A program made the translations under genes and the position numbers. A DNA stretch of 6,803 nt from an uncultured Clostridiaceae bacterium (lineage in GTDB: Bacteria; Bacillota; Clostridia; TANB77; CAG-508). Location of the stretch: NCBI GenBank assembly GCA_958417695.1, contig CATZDQ010000091.1, positions 1 to 6,803 of the forward strand. The letters run 5' to 3'. Under the pieces are notes generated by a model. It did not search any database. It saw only the letters and a list, made by a program, of their open reading frames with translations, and was not told the origin of the DNA. Below are positions 1 to 6,596 of this stretch, piece after piece; the stretch's first letter is position 1, and the number at the start of each line of letters is the position of its first letter.

Positions 1-871
1 GGCGGTATCTTCCAAAAAATCATGGGCTTATTATTTATTGCATATTTTATGATTACGGCTAGTATTATGCTTCGTAGTTTTTGTGAAGCTTTAAAAATTG
101 TCTATTATCCAATGACAAACATTACTTTTTTATTACTCTTTTTTGTTATAGCCATTGGTATTGTGAATCGTTTAAATTTTCATGCTTCTTTGAAGACTAC
201 TTTAATCATTATTCCCATGGTATTGGTAAGTATTATTTTTATGTTTGTTACTAGTTTTGAAGACTTTACACCTGAGAAAATGTTTCCTATTTTAGGAGAT
301 GGTTTTGTAAATACCTTTGTACTAGGTCTAACCAATTTATATGCTTTTGGTGGTATGATTTGTATTTACTTTTTACCACCTCTATTAAAGAAACCTGAAA
401 AGTTTAAAAAAGTATGTCTACTTTCTACTATTATTACTTTTCTATATATTTTACTAAGTGTAGCTATTATCTTATTTATCTTTTCTTCGTTTATTCAAAC
501 TAATGAAATTATGCCCCTATATTCTATTGCTAGATATATTGAACTTGGAAGCTTTTTCCAGAGGTTAGAATCTGTTTTCTTATTATTGTGGATGATGGCT
601 TTTGCTTGTTATTTAACCATTGCTTCTAAATTATCTATGATGGCCTTTCAAAGAATTTCTAATATTAAGGATACGAAACCTATGGCTTATATTTTTTCTT
701 TGCTTATGCTTTCTATTGCTTTAGCGCCTAATGATTACGCAGCAATTAAATATTATGAGCAAAATCTCTATCCTTATATTGTCCTACGGTTTTACTTTTG
801 TACTATGTTTAGGTATTCTGCTTTTAGCTTATTGGAAGAAAAAGAAAAAGAAAGTAGGTGATTTACCATAG
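1..871 (+). pseudogene. GerAB-type spore germination permease, 5'-truncated by window edge, with one +1 frame break
   Basis: Inner-membrane subunit of a spore germinant receptor (APC-superfamily permease fold, GerAB/GerKB family), thought to bind the germinant. The frame is open from base 1, so the ATG at 22 is internal; compared with the usual ~360 residues about 80 N-terminal residues lie outside. At least seven hydrophobic segments are visible, plus the family signature around GSFFQRLESVFLLLW (near codons 184-198), where the RlE motif precedes a long helix. Near 780-790 the frame must shift by +1: the unshifted frame runs to TGA at 859-861 with an unlikely tail (VLRFYFCTMF), whereas skipping C787 gives VLGFTFVLCLGILLLAYW, a last helix, then a Lys-rich cytoplasmic tail and TAG at 869-871. 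It overlaps the next gene's start, as in ger operons. Family call is firm; whether the break is mutation, sequencing error or recoding is open. Confidence 0.88.
856..870 (+). promoter_or_regulatory. Ribosome binding site deciding an ATA start of the Ger(x)C gene
   Basis: AGGTGAT at 856-862 matches seven bases of the anti-Shine-Dalgarno complement and sits 5 nt before ATA at 868-870. That ATA overlaps the TAG stop of the upstream permease as ATAG, the same layout as the common ATGA coupling overlap. No ATG, GTG or TTG is in frame between the preceding in-frame stop (859-861) and ATG 895, so either ATA is used or an original ATG was mutated. Confidence 0.55.
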
Positions 872-2098
872 ATAAGATTATTAAAAGAATTTTTATGCTT
901 ATTTTAATTATTGTATTAATTATCGCTTTTTCTGCTTCTTATACGAGTTTTTCTATTGACAACTTAGCATTTGTAGTAGCTATTCGGTATTGATGAAGGT
1001 AGTAATCATAATTTAAAGGTTAGTTTCCAATTTACAAAGCCTTCTTCTGTATCTGAGTCTGGTTCTACAGAAGATAGTCCTTCGATTATTAATACCGTAG
1101 AAACCAGTTCTATTGATACAGCTATTAATTTAATGAATAGCTATATTGGAAAGCAATTAAATCTATCCCACTGTAAAATTATTGTTTTTTCTGAAAAGAT
1201 TGCCTCACAGGGTATTTCTGATGAAATTTATAGCTTAATTAATAATATTCAAGTTCGTCCTTCTGCTAATATTATTATTAGCAAATGCGAGGCCAAGACA
1301 TATATTGAAAATTCAAAGCCTAGCTTAGAAACTTTGCTTACTAAATATTATGAGATTTTTCCTAACTCTAGTTTATACACTGGCTATACATCCAATTCTA
1401 CTGTTGGAGAATTCTTTAATCGTATGACTTGTCAAACTTGTGAGCCCAATGCTATCTTAGGTGGTCTGATTGAAAATGCGGATGAACAACTAAATGCGAC
1501 TAGCAATAATCCACAAGATAGTATGCTTATTAAGTCTAATGAGACTAGTATTTCTGGAAAAAGAGGTGCTGAAAATATTGGACTTGCCGTTTTTAAAGAA
1601 GATACCCTTGTTGGTGAATTAAATGCTATGGAAACAGTTTGTTTTTCTATTGTTCGAAATGATATTAATGGCTTTTTGATTACCATTCCTGACCCAGAAG
1701 AAGAGGAATCTTACATTGATATCTATCTATACCCTAATACTTCTACCAATAGTCAGGTAGAACTGGTTAATGGAACACCTTATATTACCGTTTCTACAAA
1801 ATTAAAAGGTCGTATTTACTCTATGAAGCGTGATTCTAAGTATTTGGATTCTGCTGTTTTAGATAAAATTTCTGAGCAGGTGAATACCTATTTAGAATCT
1901 GCTATCTCTGCTTATTTATACCGTACTGCTAAGGAACTAAAAAGTGATATTAATGGTTTTGGAAAAAAAGCCCTTATGTTATTTACCACTACCCAAGAAT
2001 TTAATGATTATGATTGGTTAAATGCTTATGAAAATTCGTTTTTTACCGTTAAAGTGGATACCAATGTTCAATCTGGTTTTTTATTAACAGAAACCTAA
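868..2098 (+). pseudogene. Ger(x)C family spore germination protein, with one +1 frame break near the N-terminus
   Basis: C subunit of a germinant receptor (GerAC/GerKC family), normally a lipoprotein on the outer face of the spore inner membrane that works with the A and B subunits. Frame 1 reads from an ATA at 868 through KIIKRIF, a hydrophobic segment and SIDNLAFVVAI, then hits TGA at 991. Skipping C985 gives VVAIGIDEG, the conserved family N-terminal block, and the frame then stays open to TAA at 2096-2098. The result is about 409 residues, normal for the family. The C-terminal Spore_GerAC region is present (ELNAMETVCF, TVSTKLKGRI, and the ending FNDYDWLNAYENSFFTVKVDTNVQSG without an aberrant tail). 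AGGTGAT at 856-862 is a strong ribosome binding site well placed for 868. ATG 895 is the next in-frame ATG but has no good site and would remove the basic N-region. No lipobox cysteine is visible. Confidence 0.87.
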
Positions 2099-2125
2099 AT
2101 ATTATCAAAAGAAAGAGGTCTTATT

Positions 2126-2305
2126 ATGTTAAATATGGTTTATCATACTCTATTTTTACTTTTTACCATTTATGTTTTCATACACACCATTTCTTATGGT
2201 ATGTATGAAATTAAACAAGAAAATAATAAATTGGGTGGTTATTTTGTGATTAGTTTTACCGTTTTTACCGTTATTTTTAGTAATATCGTTATATGGTTAA
2301 ATTAA
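2126..2305 (+). CDS. Small two-helix membrane protein, candidate germinant-receptor D subunit
   Basis: A 59-residue protein starting at ATG 2126 and ending TAA 2303-2305, 27 nt after the Ger(x)C stop and on the same strand. AAAGAGG at 2112-2118 is a good ribosome binding site at 7-nt spacing. The protein is almost all membrane: helix 1 about residues 5-24 (VYHTLFLLFTIYVFIHTISY), a short charged loop YEIKQENNK, helix 2 about residues 38-58 (GYFVISFTVFTVIFSNIVIW). Known context: some Bacillus germinant-receptor operons have a fourth cistron or neighbour encoding a small two-TM 'D' subunit (for example GerKD, GerUD) that modulates receptor function. Size, topology and operon position fit that class. 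The assignment is inference from context, not from a recognised sequence signature. It is probably the last cistron, since a terminator follows 39 nt later. Confidence 0.72.
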   Translation: MLNMVYHTLFLLFTIYVFIHTISYGMYEIKQENNKLGGYFVISFTVFTVIFSNIVIWLN

Positions 2306-2343
2306 AAAGATACTACATTTAAGAGAAAAAATATTAAAAAGAT

Positions 2344-2393
2344 AAAAAATGTAAGAAAGAAGAAAAAAATTCCTTACTATTCTTACATTTTTT
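2344..2393. terminator. Bidirectional intrinsic terminator between the ger operon and rnr
   Basis: A perfect 14-bp inverted repeat, AAAAAATGTAAGAA (2344-2357) and TTCTTACATTTTTT (2380-2393), with a 22-nt A-rich loop. The A-run and T-run flanks give a U-tract in either direction, so it can end the plus-strand ger operon (last stop 2305) and the minus-strand rnr transcript. The right arm ends inside the rnr stop codon region, so the two convergent units share it with no spare DNA. Confidence 0.8.
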
Positions 2394-4564
2394 TATTTTT
2401 CTATTAATTCAAAATCAATTCTTCTTAATTGTTTGTTAGCCTCTATTACTCTAATGCTTACTTTATCTCCTATTTTATAGGTTTTATTTGTTCTTTCACC
2501 TGTTAATGTTTTTCTATTTTCATCATATAAGAAATATTCATCTCCCATCTTATCAAAACGAATTAAGCCTTCTACTGTATTTTCTAATTCTACAAACATA
2601 CCAAAAGATGTAATAGAAGATATCAATCCTTCATATTCTTCCCCTATTTTATCTTCCATATATTCTGCCTTCTTAATATCCACACTTTCTCGTTCTACTT
2701 TCTGGGCTATTTTTTCTCTTTCAGAAGATTGCTGTGCATATTGAACAGCTTGTATTTGATGTTTTTCTTTCCATTCTTCTTTTACTTGATAATCTTGTTC
2801 TAAATACTTCGATATCATTCTATGGATAAATAAATCTGGATATCTACGAATTGGAGAGGTAAAATGACAATAATACTTACTTGCAATACCAAAATGTCCT
2901 TTATTCTCACTTTCATATCTTGCTACTTTTAATGTTCTCAAAATCAGATTGGAGACCACTCTCTCCTCTTCTTTTCCCTTTACAGCTTCTAGAACTTCTG
3001 CAAATGCTTTTGGATGGATATTATCTTTTGCACCTTTAATTTTATAACCAAAATTATATAAAAATTTGTTTAACTCTGTTATTTTATCTTCTTCTGGCAC
3101 TTCATGTACTCTGTAGATAAAAGGTGCCTCTAGCCAATAAAATCTTTCTGCAATGGTTTCATTGGCTGTTAACATGAATTGTTCTATTATTTCATTAGCA
3201 AAACTCAATTCATATTTTCCAATCTCTATCGCATAACCATTTTCATCTAATACAATTTTACTTTCAGGAATATCTAAGTTTAAACTTCCTTGTTTTTCTC
3301 TTCTATCTTTTAAAATATGAGCTAACTCTTCCATTGCCTTAAAATGTTCCCAATATGGTGTATAGTTTTTAGCCAGTTCTATCTGCTCTTTATTTTGTTC
3401 TTCTCCATGTACATACGCTAAAATAGTAGATACTTGATGATAACTCATTCTCTTCGTTACACGAATGATACTTTTTTGTATATCTGCACTTAGCACTTTA
3501 CCTTCTTTGTTTATTTCCATGATAACGGCTAAAGCCAATCTATCTTCCCCTGCATTTAAGCTACAAACACCATTGGATAGTTCTGTAGGGAGCATAGGGA
3601 TAACTCTGTCTAACATATAAATACTCGTTCCTCTTGTGATAGCTTCTTTATCCAATTTAGAACCTTCTGTTACATAATGGCTAACGTCAGCAATAGCTAC
3701 ACCTAATGTGTAATTTCCATTTTCCAATTTTTTTACAAAAACAGCATCATCTAAATCTTTAGCATCTTCTCCATCAATTGTAAAAATTTCCTCTTGTCTT
3801 AAATCTAAACGATATGGAATTTCCTTTTTATCAATTAATGGTTGTAACTGTCTAGCCTCTTTTAATACCTCTTCTGGAAACTCATATGGCAAGCGATATT
3901 CTTTTACTAAAGAAAGCATGTCCATACCTGCTTCATCTATTTTCCCCAATACCTCTATAATTTTTCCTTCTGCTTTTTTATCCTGCTCTGGATATTTGGT
4001 AATTTCAACAACTACTTTATCTCTATTTTTAGCACCATGAAAGTTCTTTTTAGATATAAAAATATCACTACCAAATTTTCTATCGTCTGGCACTACAAAA
4101 CCATAGTTTCGACTATCTTGAAAAATACCCACTAATGTATTCTTCTGATGTTTTATAATTTTTACAATCTTACCTTCTTTACTATGTCCACTATCGCCAG
4201 AGGTTTCTATTATCTCTACTAAAACCACATCTTCATTCAATGCTTTCTTTGTATTTGGTTTAGCAATATAAATCTCATTTTCTCTGCCCTTTTGTTCTTT
4301 GTCCTTGTCTAATTTAACAAAACCAAAACCTTTTTCATTGGCACGAAAAGTACCTACTTGATAGGTTTCTTCATCTAGTAGACTATATTTTCCTTTTCTA
4401 TTTTTTTGAATTTTAAAATCCGCCTCTAAACGACTTAAGCAAACCATAAAATCAGCATATTCCTTCTTAGGTACCTCTAAAAGCATTGCCATTTCTTTTG
4501 CCTTCATAGGTATATACGCTTCTTCTTGCATAAATTCTAAAATTAGTTTTTCCTTTTCTTCCAT
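2393..4564 (-). CDS. rnr: Ribonuclease R (RNB/VacB family 3'-5' exoribonuclease)
   Basis: Processive 3'-5' hydrolytic exoribonuclease that degrades structured RNA, acting in mRNA and rRNA turnover. The 723-residue protein shows the whole family architecture: an N-terminal helix-turn-helix-like region (about 1-65), cold-shock domain 1 (GTFRANEKGFGFV, 71-83), cold-shock domain 2 (GIFQDSRNYGFVVPD, 146-160), the RNB catalytic domain with the metal-binding aspartates in DGEDAKDLDDAV (Asp264, 270, 272, 273), the conserved HFTSPIRRYPDL block (567-578), and a C-terminal S1 domain (about 643-720). It ends right after S1, without the long Lys-rich tail of the E. coli enzyme. ATG at 4562-4564 follows AGGAG with about 6-nt spacing. 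It lies 101 nt downstream of secG behind a hairpin, so it may be expressed by read-through or from its own weak promoter (TTGAAT at 4616-4611, 17-nt spacer, TAGGAA at 4593-4588). The frame is intact. Confidence 0.97.
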   Translation of the reverse strand: MEEKEKLILEFMQEEAYIPMKAKEMAMLLEVPKKEYADFMVCLSRLEADFKIQKNRKGKYSLLDEETYQVGTFRANEKGFGFVKLDKDKEQKGRENEIYIAKPNTKKALNEDVVLVEIIETSGDSGHSKEGKIVKIIKHQKNTLVGIFQDSRNYGFVVPDDRKFGSDIFISKKNFHGAKNRDKVVVEITKYPEQDKKAEGKIIEVLGKIDEAGMDMLSLVKEYRLPYEFPEEVLKEARQLQPLIDKKEIPYRLDLRQEEIFTIDGEDAKDLDDAVFVKKLENGNYTLGVAIADVSHYVTEGSKLDKEAITRGTSIYMLDRVIPMLPTELSNGVCSLNAGEDRLALAVIMEINKEGKVLSADIQKSIIRVTKRMSYHQVSTILAYVHGEEQNKEQIELAKNYTPYWEHFKAMEELAHILKDRREKQGSLNLDIPESKIVLDENGYAIEIGKYELSFANEIIEQFMLTANETIAERFYWLEAPFIYRVHEVPEEDKITELNKFLYNFGYKIKGAKDNIHPKAFAEVLEAVKGKEEERVVSNLILRTLKVARYESENKGHFGIASKYYCHFTSPIRRYPDLFIHRMISKYLEQDYQVKEEWKEKHQIQAVQYAQQSSEREKIAQKVERESVDIKKAEYMEDKIGEEYEGLISSITSFGMFVELENTVEGLIRFDKMGDEYFLYDENRKTLTGERTNKTYKIGDKVSIRVIEANKQLRRIDFELIEK

Positions 4565-4620
4565 ACAAACTCCTATTTTCTTTAATTTTCCTATCTCTAT
4601 TTTTCTCTACATTCAAAATA

Positions 4621-4648
4621 AAGATGTAGCTATTTATCACTACATCTT
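4621..4648 (-). terminator. Hairpin terminator or attenuator after secG
   Basis: A 9-bp perfect inverted repeat (AAGATGTAG / CTACATCTT) with a 10-nt loop. On the minus strand it is followed by TATTTTG, a short imperfect U-tract. It lies 17 nt after the secG stop and 56 nt before the rnr start, so it should reduce rather than fully block read-through into rnr. Confidence 0.6.
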
Positions 4649-4665
4649 CATTATGTACTATTTTT

Positions 4666-4914
4666 TTAAATTACATACAATATACCTAGTGTAACTGCTA
4701 AAATACCAAATAAAACACTTAATGTAATTGTCATTCTCTTTAATCTGCCTTCTTTCGTTCTGCCTTTATTTTTCTCATAAAAGTTATTAGTAGAAGACCC
4801 CATAATGGTTCCAGATGCTCCTTGACTTTCCTTTGTTTGTATTGTTGCTACAATAATTAAAGCAACACAAACGATTAAATATATTCCTAATATAATGTAT
4901 TTCACAATTTCCAT
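4666..4914 (-). CDS. secG: SecG, small subunit of the SecYEG protein translocase
   Basis: Auxiliary membrane subunit of the SecYEG channel, which supports SecA-driven export. The 82-residue length is typical. There are two transmembrane helices (about 3-24 and 62-81) joined by the conserved cytoplasmic loop. That loop carries the family pattern Q..KESQGASGTIMGSS...FYEKNKGRTKEGRLKRMT: the Gly/Ser-rich stretch followed by a basic segment before helix 2. ATG 4912-4914 is preceded by AGGAG (4929-4925) with a rather long 10-nt spacing. It is first in the minus-strand unit, and secG followed by rnr is a common Firmicutes order. Confidence 0.95.
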   Translation of the reverse strand: MEIVKYIILGIYLIVCVALIIVATIQTKESQGASGTIMGSSTNNFYEKNKGRTKEGRLKRMTITLSVLFGILAVTLGILYVI

Positions 4915-4954
4915 TTTTTACACGCTCCTAGATTTATTTTTTCTTAACGTTGTT

Positions 4955-4983
4955 ATTCTACCACAAGTCAAATAAAAATGCAA
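4955..4983 (-). promoter_or_regulatory. Probable sigma-A promoter of secG, extended -10 type
   Basis: On the minus strand: TTGCAT (-35, 4983-4978), a 17-nt spacer, then TAGAAT (-10, 4960-4955) preceded by TGG, giving an extended -10 TGn motif. The predicted start near 4948 leaves a leader of about 34 nt to the secG ATG. The -35 is weak (3 of 6), compensated by the extended -10. Confidence 0.55.
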
Positions 4984-5072
4984 TTGCTTTTTTAAATTTC
5001 TCCATTTCTTCCTATAAAATTTCACATTTATAAGTATCATTTCTTTATCAAAGTGCATAATTTTTTATAGCT

Positions 5073-5095
5073 TTTGATATCTCTTTTATATCAAA
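5073..5095. repeat. AT-only style short inverted repeat downstream of the decayed gene
   Basis: TTTGATAT and ATATCAAA form an 8-bp stem with a 7-nt loop. It lies 17 nt beyond the remnant gene's stop on the minus strand. It lacks a following U-tract on either strand, so a terminator role is doubtful. Apart from this, 4984-5111 shows no coding signal. Confidence 0.35.
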
Positions 5096-5111
5096 TTATT
5101 AATGTACCATC

Positions 5112-5397
5112 TTATAAATTATTAATATCTAAGTTCTCATTTCCAATATAAATATTTCTATTCCCATCAAAACTTTTCATTCTTATGATTGAAAAATGAT
5201 TATATATATTGTATACTTCCTCCATCTAAATATAAATTCTTACTTGCTATGTTATTTTTACAATCACGCTCAGCTTGTTCTATAATTTTATCAATAGTAA
5301 TCTTTTTGTTTATCAAACTATCTCTTAACTCAATTTTTTCTCCTTAAAATTTTCTACTACTACTTTTTTTAGCCCTATATTTTCTATTGTTTAACAT
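5112..5397 (-). pseudogene. Remnant of a ~95-codon gene of unknown function (in-frame stop plus frameshift)
   Basis: On the minus strand an ATG at 5397-5395, with a GAGG site just upstream, opens MLNNRKYRAKKSSSRKF and then meets TAA at 5346-5344. The same frame continues after it with KIELRDSLINKKITIDK and IIEQAERDCKNNIASKNLYL, then DGGSIQYI, and stops at TAA 5202-5200. One codon before that stop lies a TA dinucleotide run. Adding one TA unit joins the frame to YNHFSIIRMKSFDGNRNIYI and GNENLDINNL, ending at TAA 5114-5112. The composition is clearly protein-like on both sides of each break, so this is best read as one decayed gene. I do not recognise the family; the end has a DGGS...MKSFDGNRNIYIG pattern. 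No neighbour hints at function, and the gene seems orphaned between secG and the RluA gene. Confidence 0.6.
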
Positions 5398-5490
5398 GCT
5401 AATCCTCTTATTACCAATAAATGGTAGCACACTTTATAACAAAACACAAGTATAAAAGTTTCTCTTTAAAGCACTTCTTTTTCTTAAATT

Positions 5491-5511
5491 TATCCTATCC
5501 TCTATAGGATA
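5491..5511. repeat. Short perfect inverted repeat upstream of the RluA gene
   Basis: TATCCTAT and ATAGGATA form an 8-bp stem with a 5-nt loop (CCTCT). It lies about 65 bp before the RluA-gene promoter and about 95 bp upstream of the remnant gene's start on the other strand. It could be a protein-binding operator or a leader hairpin. There is no U-tract. Nothing else is recognisable in 5398-5556. Confidence 0.35.
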
Positions 5512-5556
5512 TCCCTATTACCAAAACCAGAATTAATGATTTTAAATATGTATATA

Positions 5557-5585
5557 TTGCAATTTTTGTACTTTTTTTATATACT
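5557..5585 (+). promoter_or_regulatory. Probable sigma-A promoter of the RluA-family gene, possibly leaderless
   Basis: TTGCAA (5557-5562), a spacer of exactly 17 nt, then TATACT (5580-5585). The initiation site expected 6-7 nt after the -10 falls at 5591-5592, on the A of the ATG. The sequence before the ATG (ACTAGAGAT) has only a poor Shine-Dalgarno match, unlike the other genes here. A second AT-rich -10-like TATATT at 5553-5558 has no good -35. Confidence 0.55.
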
Positions 5586-5591
5586 AGAGAT

Positions 5592-6509
5592 ATGAAAGAA
5601 TTAATAGTTAATGTAGAAAATAATGAAAAGAAATTAAATACCTATCTATTAGAAAGCTTCCCTAGTTTAAAAACAGGAATGCTTTTTAAAGCGCTTAGAC
5701 AAAAAGATATCCGTATAAATGGTAAAAAGATACATGAAAATGTAACTATTCATACCGGAGATTCTATACAAATTTATATTGCAGATGAATATTTATTTTC
5801 TTCTAACACCTTGGATATGAGATTGCTTTCCATTGTTTATGAAGATAATTATATTTTATTAGCTAATAAGCCAAGTGGAATAGAAGTTGTTGGCGAGAAT
5901 TCCCTTACCACAATTGTTAAAGAATATTTAAATCAAAAACAAAAAGATACCTATGTAGAACCTTGTCATCGAATAGACAGAAACACTATGGGATTAGTTT
6001 TATTTGCCAAAACACCAGAAGCCCTATCCATTCTATTACAAAAATTTAAAGACCATGAAATAGAAAAACATTACTTAACCAAAGTACATGGTATCCTAAA
6101 ACAAAAACAAGCAAGATTAGAAGCCTACTTATTTAAAGACAAAAAGAAATCACTTGTATACATTTCCGACACACCCAAAAAAGGCTATCTAAAAATTATA
6201 ACTAGTTACCAAGTAGTAAACGAATTAAAACAAGAACAAACTTCCATTTTAGATATAACATTAGAAACCGGACGAACCCATCAAATTAGAGCCCATCTAG
6301 CCCATTTAGGACATCCTATTATAGGAGACGGAAAATATGGAAACAATCAAATAAACAAACAATTTCATCAAAAAACACAGCAACTTTACAGTTATCAAAT
6401 ATGCTTTTGCTTTAGAACACCAAGTGGTATTCTCTCCTATCTTAATGGACAAACCTTTCACATAAACTGTCCATTGGGACCAGGTACAGATGGACAAAAG
6501 TGTCCATAG
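5592..6509 (+). CDS. RluA-family pseudouridine synthase with S4 domain
   Basis: Converts specific uridines in rRNA (or tRNA) to pseudouridine. The 305-residue protein has an N-terminal S4-like RNA-binding domain (about 13-62, core RQKDIRINGKKI). The catalytic domain follows: KPSGIEVV (93-100), the active-site motif HRIDRNTMGLVLFAK (126-140) with Asp129 as the nucleophile, the EKHYLTKVHG block with Tyr161, and TGRTHQIRAHLAHLGHPIIG (226-245) followed by DGKYG. The family call is certain; the target uridine cannot be assigned. TMG replaces the more usual TSG after HRxDR. The last residues (about 293-305, NCPLGPGTDGQKCP) look unlike the family and are encoded by a GGACA/TGTCC repeat at the 3' end. 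The start at 5592 is chosen because the S4 domain begins soon after and the promoter lies directly upstream. It appears monocistronic, with a hairpin about 30 nt downstream. Confidence 0.94.
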   Translation: MKELIVNVENNEKKLNTYLLESFPSLKTGMLFKALRQKDIRINGKKIHENVTIHTGDSIQIYIADEYLFSSNTLDMRLLSIVYEDNYILLANKPSGIEVVGENSLTTIVKEYLNQKQKDTYVEPCHRIDRNTMGLVLFAKTPEALSILLQKFKDHEIEKHYLTKVHGILKQKQARLEAYLFKDKKKSLVYISDTPKKGYLKIITSYQVVNELKQEQTSILDITLETGRTHQIRAHLAHLGHPIIGDGKYGNNQINKQFHQKTQQLYSYQICFCFRTPSGILSYLNGQTFHINCPLGPGTDGQKCP

Positions 6510-6520
6510 GGGACAGACTT
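6445..6520 (+). repeat. GGACA/TGTCC repeat element overlapping the 3' end of the RluA gene
   Basis: ATGGACA at 6445-6451 and 6490-6496, TGTCCAT at 6468-6474 and 6501-6507, with TTGGGACC between and GGGGACAG at 6509-6516. The second pair is a tight hairpin, ATGGACA-AAAG-TGTCCAT. The first pair has a 16-nt loop. This mix of GGGACC and TGGACA/TGTCCA blocks resembles dispersed GGGACA-type intergenic repeats I recall from clostridial genomes, some of which get translated as GT.G.KCP tails. That link is from memory and needs a genome search. Confidence 0.5.
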
Positions 6521-6537
6521 GATGACACTAGAAAAAG

Positions 6538-6596
6538 AACATAGAAAAACAGAAAAGAAGGTAAATAGCACTTACTTTTTTTATCTTTCCTATGTT
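6538..6596 (+). terminator. Probable terminator hairpin after the RluA gene
   Basis: Outer arms AACATAG (6538-6544) and CTATGTT (6590-6596). Inside them a smaller stem, AAGGTAA against TTACTTT (one G-T pair), has a short loop and runs into a T-rich stretch near 6574-6589 that can act as U-tract. It starts 29 nt after the RluA stop. The stem is imperfect, so confidence is moderate. Confidence 0.45.

Noticed and set aside
22..861. ATG at 22 as the true start and TGA at 859-861 as the true end of the permease
   Set aside because: The frame is open to base 1 with family-like residues before the ATG. The last ~23 residues in that frame do not resemble the family, while the +1 frame gives a normal final helix and Lys-rich tail.
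781..991. Classical slippery-heptamer programmed frameshifting in the ger genes
   Set aside because: Neither break has a heptameric slip sequence of the -1 type or a prfB-like stop-codon site. If recoding occurs, it would have to be of a different, +1 CGG-dependent kind.
1432..1686. Minus-strand open frame inside the Ger(x)C gene
   Set aside because: It is antisense to a clearly coding frame, has no ribosome site and no recognisable protein features.
1133..2098. A Ger(x)C gene starting at ATG 1133
   Set aside because: No ribosome binding site precedes it, and the conserved N-terminal block (NLAFVVAI-GIDEG) lies upstream across a single-base frame break.
5073..5095. Intrinsic terminator of the decayed gene
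   Set aside because: The stem is almost all A-T and no U-tract follows on the minus strand; kept only as an inverted repeat.
5200..5334. A separate 44-codon gene starting at ATT 5334 behind an AAGGAG
   Set aside because: The frame is continuous with the upstream ATG 5397 apart from one stop codon, and the product continues past the TA-run break. A single decayed gene explains all fragments better, although reinitiation is not excluded.
6306..6497. Minus-strand open frame over the end of the RluA gene
   Set aside because: It lies opposite conserved RluA residues and has no ribosome site; it looks like a shadow of the real gene.
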